In this document: positions 17,177-24,039 of the stretch, piece after piece | Layout of the letters: every line of letters begins with the position of its first letter | Position numbering within the stretch: the first letter of the stretch is position 1 | Assembly (NCBI RefSeq): GCF_000526155.1 | Contig: NZ_JAFN01000001.1 | Coordinates: 810,501 to 874,500 of the forward strand | DNA length: 64,000 bases | Source: Deferrisoma camini S3R1 | GTDB lineage: Bacteria; Desulfobacterota; Deferrisomatia; Deferrisomatales; Deferrisomataceae | Direction: 5' to 3' | Notes under the pieces: generated by a model | The model's database searches: none | Seen by the model: the letters and a program-made list of their open reading frames with translations, nothing else | Told to the model about the DNA's origin: nothing | Made by a program: the position numbers and the translations under genes

Positions 17177-17896
17177 CTAGTCCCGGCCGCGGCCGAAGAT
17201 CCTCAGGAGGAACAAGAACAGGTTCACGAAGTCCAGGTAGAGGGCCAGGGCGCCCAGGATGGCCTGGCGCGACAGGGCCGCCTCGCCGCCCGCCGCGGCC
17301 GCCACCCCGATCCGCTGGACCTTCTGGGCGTCGTAGGCGGCGAGCACGGTGAACACCAGCACCCCCATGTAGCTCAGGGCCCAGTCCAAGGCCGGGCTCC
17401 GGAGGAACCAGTTGGCGATGCTGGCCACCAGCACCCCCACCAGCCCCATGAACGCGAACGATCCCGCGCTGGTGAGATCCCGGCGGGTCACGGTGCCGTA
17501 GAGGGCCGCGGCCCCGAACGTGGCCGCGGCCACCCCCAGGGTCAACACGATGCTCGTGCCGGTGTACACAAGAAAGATCACCGACAGGGTGACCCCGTTC
17601 AGGACCGAGTAACCCAGAAACGCCCAGCTCGCCGCGGTGACGCTCATGCGGCCGATCCAACCGGACAGGGCCACCACCAGCCCCAGCTCCGCCAGGATCA
17701 GGAACAGGAACGCCCCCCGGTTCAGCACCAGGGCCCCCATGAGGGCCGGGCTCCGGACCACCAGCAGGGCGCTCGCCGCGGTGAGCACGAGGCCCCCGGC
17801 CATCCACTGATACACCGCCCGCACGAACCGGGTGCGCACCAGCGCCAGGGTTCGGGGGTCGGCCACGGGAACGGTCTGGGACAACGAAAGGGGCAT
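17177..17896 (-). CDS. Bax inhibitor-1/YccA family membrane protein
   Basis: 239 residues with about seven membrane helices and a short cytoplasmic N-terminus. Family signatures include VRAVYQWMAGGLVLTAASA, FLGYSVLNGVTLS and the C-terminal DAQKVQRIG and ALALYLDFVNLFLFLLRIFG. Members such as YccA modulate FtsH proteolysis or conduct calcium in other bacteria; an ftsH gene exists at 30267 but no direct link is visible. The start has AGGAGCAG upstream, and a CGACYRA-type heptamer array lies 20 nt ahead of the start. Confidence 0.88.
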   Translation of the reverse strand: MPLSLSQTVPVADPRTLALVRTRFVRAVYQWMAGGLVLTAASALLVVRSPALMGALVLNRGAFLFLILAELGLVVALSGWIGRMSVTAASWAFLGYSVLNGVTLSVIFLVYTGTSIVLTLGVAAATFGAAALYGTVTRRDLTSAGSFAFMGLVGVLVASIANWFLRSPALDWALSYMGVLVFTVLAAYDAQKVQRIGVAAAAGGEAALSRQAILGALALYLDFVNLFLFLLRIFGRGRD

Positions 17897-17917
17897 CGCA
17901 TCTGCTCCTGGGGATCA

Positions 17918-17966
17918 GTAACTTCGGTCTACCGGTCTACGGTCGTCGGTCTGGGGTCTTCGGCCC
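17918..17966 (-). repeat. heptamer array (CGACYRA family) upstream of BI-1
   Basis: Read on the minus strand: GGGCCGAAGACCCC, then heptamer-like units (GACCGA, CGACCGT, AGACCGG, TAGACCGA), then AGTTAC, ending about 20 nt before the BI-1 start. This is the most eroded member of the family. The rest of the gap to 18149 holds GC-rich sequence with no gene recognised. Confidence 0.7.
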
Positions 17967-18149
17967 AGGTCGCGAGGTGGAGGCCCTCCCGCCCCCTGAG
18001 TCGCGAGGGCGTCGCCTCCGCGCTCACCTTCTGTGGGAGCGGCCTCCTGGCCGCGACAAATCCCCCGCGCCCGTTTTGTCGCCGGGGTCATCCCCGGGAT
18101 CACTCGTAATCTCTCGTCGCGAAGCAGAACGCTTCCTGACCCGTCCGGG

Positions 18150-18377
18150 TCAGAGGGGCGGGTGGTAGGCGGACTGCCGGTACCAGGCCAGGGCCTCGGC
18201 CGCCGAGGGAAACGCACGGCGGTGGCTGACCATCTCCCGCAGGATCGCGAGGCTCTCCTCCCAGTAGGCGCCGGCCCGGAGGAGTTCGGCCTGGAGGGCC
18301 ACCCACATCTGTCGGACCCGTTGGGGCAGGGTGTCGTCGCCGGGGAGCCGGGCGAACGCGGTCGTCTCCTGTGCCAT
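18150..18377 (-). CDS. small hypothetical protein (75 aa)
   Basis: I do not recognise this family. The 75-residue product is soluble and helical (VRQMWVALQAELLRAG, ESLAILREMVSHRRAFP, EALAWYRQSAYHPPL), rich in Arg, Trp and Tyr. Reality is supported by a near-consensus promoter (18456-18484), a GGAGG ribosome site 11 nt ahead of the ATG at 18377, and high third-position GC. It stands alone between the SAM hydrolase and the BI-1 gene. A short GACCCG/CGGGTC stem overlaps the stop codon. A small regulator or toxin/antitoxin-like role cannot be told from sequence. Confidence 0.65.
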   Translation of the reverse strand: MAQETTAFARLPGDDTLPQRVRQMWVALQAELLRAGAYWEESLAILREMVSHRRAFPSAAEALAWYRQSAYHPPL

Positions 18378-18455
18378 GGCGGTTTTGACCTCCCTCGTTT
18401 CGGTGTGGCGGAACACGGGTGCAACGGCGCGAAATGGCGCAGAAAAGGAGCTTTA

Positions 18456-18484
18456 CTTATACCCGGACCCGCCGGGTCGATCAA
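18456..18484 (-). promoter_or_regulatory. sigma70-type promoter of the 75-aa gene
   Basis: On the minus strand: TTGATC, 17-nt spacer, TATAAG. It overlaps the 3' end of the SAM hydrolase gene and would leave a leader of about 70 nt before the small gene. Confidence 0.7.
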
Positions 18485-19281
18485 GGGACGAGGAGGACCG
18501 GCGTGCCCCGGGTGAGCCCCAGCACCTCTCGGGCGCTGCCCTCGCGAACGCCGATCTCCAGGCGATCGCTGGAGCCCCAGAGGGCCAGGGCCTCTCCCGG
18601 GTCCACCTCGGCGTAGGTCCGGACCACCGGGATCTCCCGGCCGGCCACCCGGACCCTACGGCCCGGGCCGTGGCCCTGTCGGAGGTTCGTGACGGCGTTG
18701 CCGAACCGGTCGAAGGCGAGGACCTGGCCCTCCACACCCTCGGGGGTGGGGCGGGGTTGGGGGAAGGGCAGCCGGTGAATCGAGTCGGCCCGGGGCCCGA
18801 CGAGGCCGGGGTCGGCCCCTGCGGCCAGGTGGGCCGCCACCGGCGCGAACACGTCCCGGCCGTGGAAGGTGGAGCTGACCGGATGGAGCCACAGGGCGGG
18901 GTTCTCGATCCGGCGCACCTCCCGGATCTCCGCGGGGTCCAGGAACGACAGCAGGCCGTTGTCCGGGGCCACGAACCAGGCGGCCTTCGTGGCCACGGCC
19001 ACGGCCGGCCGGTCCGTGCCCACCCCCGGGTCCACCACGGCCAGGTGCACCGTGCCCGGTGGGAAGTAGGGCGCGGCCGCCTCCAGCGCGAGGCATCCGG
19101 CCAGCACGTCCTGGGGCGGCAGCTCGTGTACCAGGTCGACCAGCCGGGCCCGGGGGCAGATCCCGAGAATCACCCCCTTCATGATGCCCACGAACGGGTC
19201 CCGGCCGCCGAAGTCCGTGGTCAGGGTGACCACCGGGGGTTCCTTGACAGCCCGGGGTGCCGGCTCTACTCTGGCTTGCAT
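18481..19281 (-). CDS. SAM hydroxide adenosyltransferase family protein (DUF62)
   Basis: 266 residues with all hallmarks of the SAM hydrolase/fluorinase-like family: VTLTTDFGGRDPFVGIMKG near the N-terminus, HLAVVDPGVGT, APDNGLLSFLD, HGRDVFAPVAAHLA and the C-terminal DRFGNAVTNL. Characterised archaeal and bacterial members hydrolyse S-adenosylmethionine to adenosine and methionine. ATG at 19281 was chosen because the Asp-rich active-site strand follows after a normal 15-residue lead; upstream in-frame sequence overlaps an opposite-strand promoter and small gene. Its 5' region thus shares DNA with the plus-strand promoter at 19244. Confidence 0.9.
   Translation of the reverse strand: MQARVEPAPRAVKEPPVVTLTTDFGGRDPFVGIMKGVILGICPRARLVDLVHELPPQDVLAGCLALEAAAPYFPPGTVHLAVVDPGVGTDRPAVAVATKAAWFVAPDNGLLSFLDPAEIREVRRIENPALWLHPVSSTFHGRDVFAPVAAHLAAGADPGLVGPRADSIHRLPFPQPRPTPEGVEGQVLAFDRFGNAVTNLRQGHGPGRRVRVAGREIPVVRTYAEVDPGEALALWGSSDRLEIGVREGSAREVLGLTRGTPVLLVP
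19244..19272 (+). promoter_or_regulatory. sigma70-type promoter of the 24-codon gene
   Basis: Consensus TTGACA (19244-19249), 17-nt spacer, TACTCT (19267-19272). It points away from the SAM hydrolase gene, whose first codons it overlaps, and toward the tiny reading frame at 19315. Expected transcript start is near 19279. Confidence 0.75.
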
Positions 19282-19314
19282 CCCATCATCCTCACACGAA
19301 GGGAGGTGAGCGCA

Positions 19315-19389
19315 ATGACGATGAAGCGGTTCATGGTGCCCCGCGTGGCCCACTGCAGCGAGGGCTGCCCTAGTCGGTCCTGGGCATGA
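19315..19389 (+). CDS. 24-residue peptide gene with own promoter and terminator
   Basis: A 24-codon frame beginning MTMKRFMVPRVAH and ending EGCPSRSWA, with two Cys (14 and 18) in CSEGC. A textbook ribosome site GGGAGGTGAG precedes the ATG by 4 nt. A TTGACA-N17-TACTCT promoter lies about 43 nt upstream and a strong intrinsic terminator begins 24 nt after the stop, giving a transcript of about 180 nt with nothing else on it. I know no matching family. It could be a functional peptide (metal-binding or modified), a leader peptide without a structural gene, or the coding part of a dual-function small RNA. Confidence 0.6.
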   Translation: MTMKRFMVPRVAHCSEGCPSRSWA

Positions 19390-19412
19390 CGCAAAACTGC
19401 CCACCGGATCCG

Positions 19413-19460
19413 ACCCGGGAGTCGCGCGGCCCGCCGGCCGCAGGCTCCCGGGTTTGTTTG
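19413..19460 (+). terminator. intrinsic terminator after the 24-codon gene
   Basis: Stem arms ACCCGGGAG (19413-19421) and CTCCCGGGT (19445-19453), with a GC-rich inner part, followed by TTTGTTTG on the plus strand. Confidence 0.88.
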
Positions 19461-19550
19461 TAACTTCGGTCGTTGGTCGTTAGTCGTTGGTCGTCGGTCG
19501 AGGGCCTTCGGCCCGCTGGGCGGCTAGGCTGCTAGGCGGCCGGGCCGCTT
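19461..19550 (-). repeat. octamer + hairpin + heptamer composite array
   Basis: On the minus strand: octamer words (CCGCCTAG, CAGCCTAG, CCGCCCAG), then CGGGCCGAAGGCCC, then heptamers CGACCGA, CGACCAA, CGACTAA, CGACCAA, CGACCGA, then AGTTAC. It abuts the terminator of the 24-codon gene. This is the start of the 19461-19913 gap, which holds only repeats and hairpins. Confidence 0.9.
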
Positions 19551-19576
19551 CCCCGAACCGTCGCCAAACGCTCGGT

Positions 19577-19716
19577 GGGGCATGGGTTTCAGGGGCCAGA
19601 ATTCAGAAGTGGGTGGACAGGGAGAAGGCTTTTCGGTGCCCCGAGAGGATCCCCCCGGGAACCCAGGATTTCCTGTCTCCTGTCCGCTGAATTCCGGTTC
19701 CTGAAAGCCATGCCCC
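19577..19716. repeat. 30-bp inverted repeat element
   Basis: Arms 19577-19606 (GGGGCATGGGTTTCAGGGGC...) and 19687-19716 (the reverse complement, about 25 of 30 matching) enclose 80 bp. A solitary arm with the same sequence lies at 62653-62682, and a looser version at 23059-23189, so this is a mobile or dispersed unit. Confidence 0.8.
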
Positions 19717-19743
19717 GCCGCCGGCTCTGCTCCCCGCATCAGG

Positions 19744-19800
19744 GAACGTTACCCTTCCCGTTGTAGGGCCCCGCAGGGGCCTGATGGGGCCTTCTACCAG
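19744..19800 (-). repeat. GGCCCC hairpin family (R5), copy 1
   Basis: On the minus strand CAGGCCCCTGCGGGGCC is followed by CTACAACGGGAAGGGTAACG. The same unit recurs at 29987-30021, 36201-36260 and 62366-62406. The hairpin plus AACGGGAAGGGTAAC tail is constant while flanks vary. Confidence 0.85.
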
Positions 19801-19873
19801 GTTGCGTTCAAAGCCGTTGGCCCCCCTTGCCCCGCTCCCCGAGGGCTCTCGGTTGGAACGCAGTTCGGTATGG

Positions 19874-19899
19874 GACCCGGGGCAAGGCTGCCCCGGGTC
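19874..19899 (-). terminator. strong hairpin past the redox operon
   Basis: Perfect 11-bp stem GACCCGGGGCA / TGCCCCGGGTC with a 4-nt loop, 15 nt beyond the last gene of the aldehyde oxidoreductase operon (minus strand). There is no T-tract, so it may stabilise the mRNA end rather than terminate. Confidence 0.5.
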
Positions 19900-19913
19900 G
19901 ATCCCCATCGGGG

Positions 19914-20087
19914 CTACATCGGGAAGGATCCGGACTCCCCCGGGGCCGGCGGGGCAGGGGCCAGGCGTTCGGCAGGGGGGAGCCGTCGGGTGCGGGGCCT
20001 CCACACCCCCAGGGCCCGGAACCCCCACACCCCCAGCACGAACCCGGCCACCACCAGCCAGGCGAACCACCGGCGGTCGACCCTCAC
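19914..20087 (-). CDS. 57-aa single-TM protein, redox operon
   Basis: A small protein starting at GTG (20087) that overlaps the NapH-like stop as GTGA. It has a single membrane helix (FAWLVVAGFVLGVWGFRALGVW) followed by a basic, Pro-rich tail (PRTRRLPPAERLAPAPPAP). No metal ligand is visible. Coupled translation and the presence of another tiny membrane protein earlier in the same operon support it as a real accessory subunit of the membrane ferredoxin complex. I know no named family. Confidence 0.55.
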   Translation of the reverse strand: MRVDRRWFAWLVVAGFVLGVWGFRALGVWRPRTRRLPPAERLAPAPPAPGESGSFPM

Positions 20088-20962
20088 GTCCGGACCTCCA
20101 GCCGCAGCTCCAGGGCGCCCCGGTCGCATGCGTCGAGGCAGCGCAGGCAGTTGGTGCACAGGGCGTCGGTGACCCGCTGCCGGCGGGCAACGGGAATGCG
20201 CTGGGGGCAGGCCCGGGAGCACCGGTTGCACCGGGTGCAGGCCGGGTCGGCCCGGGTGATGCGGATGCGCCCGAGCCGGGAGATCGGGTCCAGGGCCGCG
20301 CCCAGGGGGCAGAGGTAGTGGCACCAGGCCCCGGGCACCACCAGCGCCCCGGCCGCCAGCACGGCCAGCACGGCGTATCCCCCGACCGGGGCCGCGGCGC
20401 TCCCCACCGTGTACAGGGCGAAGAAGGGGTCCACCTCCTTGAACACCAGGTACCCCGCCCACCCGGTGAGCCCCACGAGCACCGCCAGCACGGCGTAACG
20501 CAGCCGCCGGAGACGCCGATCCCACCGGCCGGGCAGCCGGACCTGGCGGACCCCGAGCCGCCGGCCGACCCAACCCAGGGCCTCGAACACGGCGCCGAAG
20601 GGGCACAGCCAGGAGCAGAAGGTCTTCTTCGTCAGCAGCACCAGCGCCGCCACGGCGAACAGCACCCCCAGGTTGCGCAGGGTCACCGGCCCCACGAACG
20701 AGACCCCCCGGCCCGCGGCCAGGCCCTGGGCGGCCCGCACCACCCCCTCCAAGGGGCCGAACGGGCAGTAGTCCTCGATGCTCAGGCTGCCGGCCTCGGG
20801 GCCGAACGGGAACAGACCGGCCAGGGCCGACAGCGTGGGAGGGGGGGTGCGGGTCTGGTCCGCCAACGCCACGAGGTAGGCCGCGTTGAGGGCGATCCAG
20901 GCGGCCCAGAGCACCGAGGCGGCCTGGACGGCCACCCGCAGGGGCCAGGCGCGGTTACGCAA
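20084..20962 (-). CDS. NapH/MauN-type membrane polyferredoxin
   Basis: 292 residues with about five membrane helices. Cys motifs face the cytoplasmic side: CSWLCPFGA and CHYLCPLGA near the helices (the paired CX3CP motifs of NapH/RdxA/NosR-type proteins) and a C-terminal ferredoxin domain with CTRCNRCSRACP and CTNCLRCLDAC. It would pass electrons between quinone and the soluble ferredoxin/aldehyde oxidoreductase partners. Start is TTG (20962), overlapping the TAA of the preceding small gene. It is followed by a 57-aa membrane protein. E. coli ydh and napH operons offer the closest functional analogies. Confidence 0.85.
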   Translation of the reverse strand: MRNRAWPLRVAVQAASVLWAAWIALNAAYLVALADQTRTPPPTLSALAGLFPFGPEAGSLSIEDYCPFGPLEGVVRAAQGLAAGRGVSFVGPVTLRNLGVLFAVAALVLLTKKTFCSWLCPFGAVFEALGWVGRRLGVRQVRLPGRWDRRLRRLRYAVLAVLVGLTGWAGYLVFKEVDPFFALYTVGSAAAPVGGYAVLAVLAAGALVVPGAWCHYLCPLGAALDPISRLGRIRITRADPACTRCNRCSRACPQRIPVARRQRVTDALCTNCLRCLDACDRGALELRLEVRT

Positions 20963-21122
20963 CCCGGTCCCCCTGTTGGGGTTGCTCGATGCGGGGCGAG
21001 GGGAAGCAGGCCCCGCAGGCGGCGCACACCCCCAGGGGGCAGGTGCCCGTCCCGGTCCGCCCGAGGGCGGCCAGCACCAGCCCCCACAGGCCCACGGCCA
21101 CGGCCAACCAGCGAGCCCTCAC
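20955..21122 (-). CDS. 55-aa Cys-rich single-TM protein, redox operon
   Basis: Read from GTG at 21122 (another GTG lies at 21128). One membrane helix (LAVAVGLWGLVLAALG) is followed by CPLGVCAACGACF, four Cys in 13 residues, and a short polar tail. The Cys spacing could bind a cluster or zinc on the outer side. It sits between the aldehyde oxidoreductase stop and the NapH-like gene with 7-10 nt spacing and overlaps the latter by 8 nt, so it belongs to the complex. No family is known to me. Confidence 0.6.
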   Translation of the reverse strand: MRARWLAVAVGLWGLVLAALGRTGTGTCPLGVCAACGACFPSPRIEQPQQGDRVA

Positions 21123-21131
21123 GCGCACGGC

Positions 21132-22946
21132 TCACCCCGCCAGGGCCCGGGCCACGTCCCCCAGGCCCAGCCCGCCCAGGGTCTCGGCGGTGGGAACCCC
21201 TCCGGACCGGGTCCAGCCCCGCCGTTCGTAGTACTCGGCCAGCATCCGGGCCTCCTGCTGCGCGTCGAGCACGGCGCCGGCCCGCGGGCCGGTCCGGAAC
21301 GGCTCGGACCGACACCGCTCCGGAAGCCGGTCGTCCTCCGGGCCGAACCCCTCGCGCACGGCGAAGGCCCGCTCGAGGTTCCAGATCCGCGCCCCGATGC
21401 GGCGCAGGTCGTCCGGGGACCGGTCCACCCCGGTGACCGCGGCCAGGGCCTGGGCCTGCACGGACAGGGGGTTGGCGTAGAGGTGGAACCGGCACAGCCC
21501 CAGCGAGTCGGACACGGCCCGCTCGTCCTGGACCCGAGGGGTGTGGCCGAACTCGTGGGCGGCCCCCACCGGCGAGGTGCCGAACGAGACCGCCAGCAGG
21601 GGCAGGCCCGGCGGGTTGTAGGTGTCCATCTCGAGCCCCTTCACCTCCATAGCCCACGGGGCCGTGTCGGGCCCCAGCTCCCGGCTGGCCGCCCGCACGC
21701 CCCGGGCGGCCCAGACCACGCCCTCGTCTGCCCCGGCCAGCAGGTCCACCAGGGCCAGGAACCCCTCGGGGTCCCCCCACCGGGGCTCGACCCCGGCCAG
21801 CTGCGAGGGGGTGACCACGCCCTTGTCGGCGGCCTCGGCCAGGAATCCAAGGAGGTTGCCGGTGCTGGAGGGGTCGAGCCCCAGGCGGTCGCACCGGTCC
21901 TTCAGGCGGAGCACGGCCTCCAGGTCGTCGAGCCCCAGGTTGGTCCCCAGCATGGCCGCGGTCTCCAGCTCCGGGCCGGCCACGGCCAGCCCCCGCCCGT
22001 CCCGATCCCGGATCCGGGCCACCTTGCGGCAGTGGAGCGGGCAGTAGAAGCAGGCCTCGCTGCGGGTCCAGAAGACCGCCTCGGCCCGGACCGCCCCCAC
22101 CCGGGGGGCCGCCGGGGTCCACCCCTCCCGGAAGTTCCGCACCGCCAGGAACCCGGCGTCGTTTCCGGCCTCCAGCAGGCAGGCGGTTCCGTACCGCCGC
22201 CAGGTCTCGAACCGGTTCCACCCCCGGAGGTTCTTGGTGAGCCCCGGCGTCAGCTCGTCCAGGGCCTGGGGCCGCGCCGCGTCGAACGGGGTCAGGGTGC
22301 CCCGCACCGCGATGGCCTTGAGGTTCTTGCTCCCCCACACGGCCCCGATGCCGCCCCGGCCGCCGTGGGCCCCGTAGGGGTGGCTGTGCACGACCGAGGC
22401 CAGGGGAACGAGCCTCTCCCCGGCCGGGCCGATGGCCGCCACCTGGTACGGCTCGCGGGGCAGCTCGTGGCGCAGCATCGCCTCGGCCTCGGGGATCTCC
22501 TTGCCCCAGAGGTCCAGCGACGGCCGCAGGTGGGCCTCGCCGTCCCGGATCACCAGGCTGACCGGCTCGGGGGCCCGACCCCTCAGGATCACGGCGTCGA
22601 ACCCGGCGTAGCGAAGCTCCGTGGCCAGATGGCCCGGCATCTGGCCGATGGCCAGGGTGGCCGCGCCGGCCACGCCGTTGCGCGGAGCGGTGGCCGGGCT
22701 CTTGGTCACCACGCTGGTGCGCGACGCCCCCGGCACGGGGAACCCCGTGAGAGGGCCGGCCGCCAGCACCACCACGTTCTCGGGCCCCAGCGGGTCCGCT
22801 CGGGCCGGCACCGCGTCCCAGACGAGCCGGACCGCCAGGCCCCTGCCGCCGAGGTAGCGGGCGACGAGGTCCGGGTCCAGCCGCCGGGTGCGCACCTCGC
22901 GCCGGGTCAGATCCACGTCGAGAACGGTTCCTGCGTAAGCTTCCAT
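21132..22946 (-). CDS. tungsten-type aldehyde:ferredoxin oxidoreductase family protein
   Basis: 604 residues, normal length for the AOR family. The N-terminus has the pterin-binding YLGGRGLAVRLVWD and later NGVAGAATLAIGQMPGHLATELRYAG. The 4Fe-4S ligands are CFYCPLHC (about residue 302) and a distant Cys in SLGLCRFH. Such enzymes oxidise aldehydes, or other low-potential substrates, using W- or Mo-bispyranopterin, and transfer electrons to ferredoxin. There is no export signal. The operon pairs it with a Tat-type ferredoxin and a NapH-like membrane protein, reminiscent of E. coli YdhV/YdhY. The start lies directly against a heptamer array and lacks a ribosome site. Confidence 0.88.
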   Translation of the reverse strand: MEAYAGTVLDVDLTRREVRTRRLDPDLVARYLGGRGLAVRLVWDAVPARADPLGPENVVVLAAGPLTGFPVPGASRTSVVTKSPATAPRNGVAGAATLAIGQMPGHLATELRYAGFDAVILRGRAPEPVSLVIRDGEAHLRPSLDLWGKEIPEAEAMLRHELPREPYQVAAIGPAGERLVPLASVVHSHPYGAHGGRGGIGAVWGSKNLKAIAVRGTLTPFDAARPQALDELTPGLTKNLRGWNRFETWRRYGTACLLEAGNDAGFLAVRNFREGWTPAAPRVGAVRAEAVFWTRSEACFYCPLHCRKVARIRDRDGRGLAVAGPELETAAMLGTNLGLDDLEAVLRLKDRCDRLGLDPSSTGNLLGFLAEAADKGVVTPSQLAGVEPRWGDPEGFLALVDLLAGADEGVVWAARGVRAASRELGPDTAPWAMEVKGLEMDTYNPPGLPLLAVSFGTSPVGAAHEFGHTPRVQDERAVSDSLGLCRFHLYANPLSVQAQALAAVTGVDRSPDDLRRIGARIWNLERAFAVREGFGPEDDRLPERCRSEPFRTGPRAGAVLDAQQEARMLAEYYERRGWTRSGGVPTAETLGGLGLGDVARALAG

Positions 22947-22947
22947 G

Positions 22948-23036
22948 TGACTTCGGTCGTTGGTCGTCAGTCGTTGGTCGTCGGTTGGGGGCCTTCGGCC
23001 CGCTGGGCGGCTAGGCAGCTAGGCGGCCGGGCGGCT
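22948..23036 (-). repeat. octamer + hairpin + heptamer composite array upstream of AOR
   Basis: On the minus strand: CCGCCTAG, CTGCCTAG, CCGCCCAG, then CGGGCCGAAGGCCC, then heptamers (CAACCGA, CGACCAA, CGACTGA, CGACCAA, CGACCGA), then AGTCAC immediately before the AOR ATG. It is nearly identical to 19461-19550. Here the array occupies the place where a ribosome site would be expected. Confidence 0.92.
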
Positions 23037-23058
23037 CTCGAATCGCGCCAAAGCTCGG

Positions 23059-23189
23059 GGGTATGGGGATCAGGGGTCAGAGGACAGACGTCAGTGGACG
23101 GGTCGTGGTCCCACGACGTCGCTTTGGCCACAGTGTCTTTACCCTTTTTCTGGCTCCTGTCCCCGAAATTTTGGCTCCTGAAGATGGCT
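23059..23189. repeat. degenerate inverted-repeat element
   Basis: GGGTATGGGGATCAGGGGTC near 23059 and GGCTCCTGAAGATGGCT near 23173 resemble the arms of the 19577-19716 element in the same relative order to the neighbouring heptamer array. It lies between the Tat-ferredoxin stop and AOR, so it would be transcribed within the operon. Confidence 0.5.
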
Positions 23190-23216
23190 CCGGCGCCTCC
23201 CAGCCTCCTCGCCCCC

Positions 23217-23921
23217 TCACCGGTACCACAGCCGCGCCAGCTCCTCGCCGAGGAGGTACGGGTTGCGGGCCAGGTACCGGCCGTCGAAGGTGATCGGCAC
23301 CCGCGCCATCGCCCCGTTGGGGCAGAACTTGACGCAGGAGGGGTCGCCGTCGCACAGGGTGCAGAACCCCTCGGGGCGTTTCGATGCCTCGTTGCGCCGC
23401 AGGATGCCGCTGCGTTCCCGCTGGCACACGTCCACGCACTTCCAGCACCCCGTGCACGCCACGTTGTCGAGCTTGAGCCCCTTGACCTTGGGGTCGTGGT
23501 ACAGCGCCCGGGTGCCGGCGGCCGCGTCCACCACCACGGGGCACTCCGCGATGCACGGGGCGTCCTTGCACAGGTAGCAGTGGTTGGGCACGCTCACCGG
23601 CGGCACCAGGTGGATCACCTGGAGGTTGGCGTGGCGGGGATTGTAGGTCTTGTAGTTCTTGCGGGCGCACTCCACCTCGCAGATGCGGCAGCCGACGCAC
23701 CGCTTCAGGTCCACGACGACCAGGGAAGGAGGCTGCTCCTGGGGCTGGGCCGCCGGCGCGGGCCGTGGCAGCAGGAGGCACAGGGCCAGGTAAGAGGCGC
23801 CGGCGCAGGCCTGCACCAGAAACTGCCGGCGGCTGGGCCGGGATGCGGCCGTCGGGGCGGGCTCCCGGCGGCGGGGCAGTCGGGAGAGGCAGTAGTCCTC
23901 GGGTCCGGGCGGGTGTAGCAT
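23217..23921 (-). CDS. Tat-exported four-cluster ferredoxin subunit (HybA/NrfC/YdhY-like)
   Basis: 234 residues. A twin-arginine signal (SRRQFLVQACAGASYLALCL) starts near residue 35, after an unusually long N-terminal lead. Sixteen Cys form four 4Fe-4S motifs: CVGCRICEVEC, CYLCKDAPCIAEC, CTGCWKCVDVC and CTLCDGDPSCVKFC. Family members act as electron-transfer subunits of periplasm-facing oxidoreductases. The gene heads the AOR operon and has a TTGACA-N17-TACCCT promoter 50 nt upstream. An exported ferredoxin next to a signal-less AOR is a topological puzzle: either the Tat motif is retained uncleaved or the partner lies elsewhere. Confidence 0.85.
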   Translation of the reverse strand: MLHPPGPEDYCLSRLPRRREPAPTAASRPSRRQFLVQACAGASYLALCLLLPRPAPAAQPQEQPPSLVVVDLKRCVGCRICEVECARKNYKTYNPRHANLQVIHLVPPVSVPNHCYLCKDAPCIAECPVVVDAAAGTRALYHDPKVKGLKLDNVACTGCWKCVDVCQRERSGILRRNEASKRPEGFCTLCDGDPSCVKFCPNGAMARVPITFDGRYLARNPYLLGEELARLWYR

Positions 23922-23979
23922 GGGGCCCCCCGTGCTGGTCCGACCTCGGCAGGTTGCCTGGGATGGGATGAGTGCGGCG

Positions 23980-24008
23980 AGGGTAGGGTAGGGCCGGGAC
24001 CGTGTCAA
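23980..24008 (-). promoter_or_regulatory. sigma70-type promoter of the redox operon
   Basis: On the minus strand: TTGACA (24008-24003), 17-nt spacer, TACCCT (23985-23980). It is divergent from the DUF445 gene, which starts at 24040. Confidence 0.75.
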
Positions 24009-24039
24009 GACGTGCCGGCCCCCGGAAGGGAGGTCTCCC

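Noticed and set aside
19390-19460. Reading the 24-codon gene through its TGA as a selenoprotein.
   Set aside because: The sequence after TGA is the terminator hairpin and codes an Arg/Pro-rich string; no SECIS-like loop with the right spacing is apparent.
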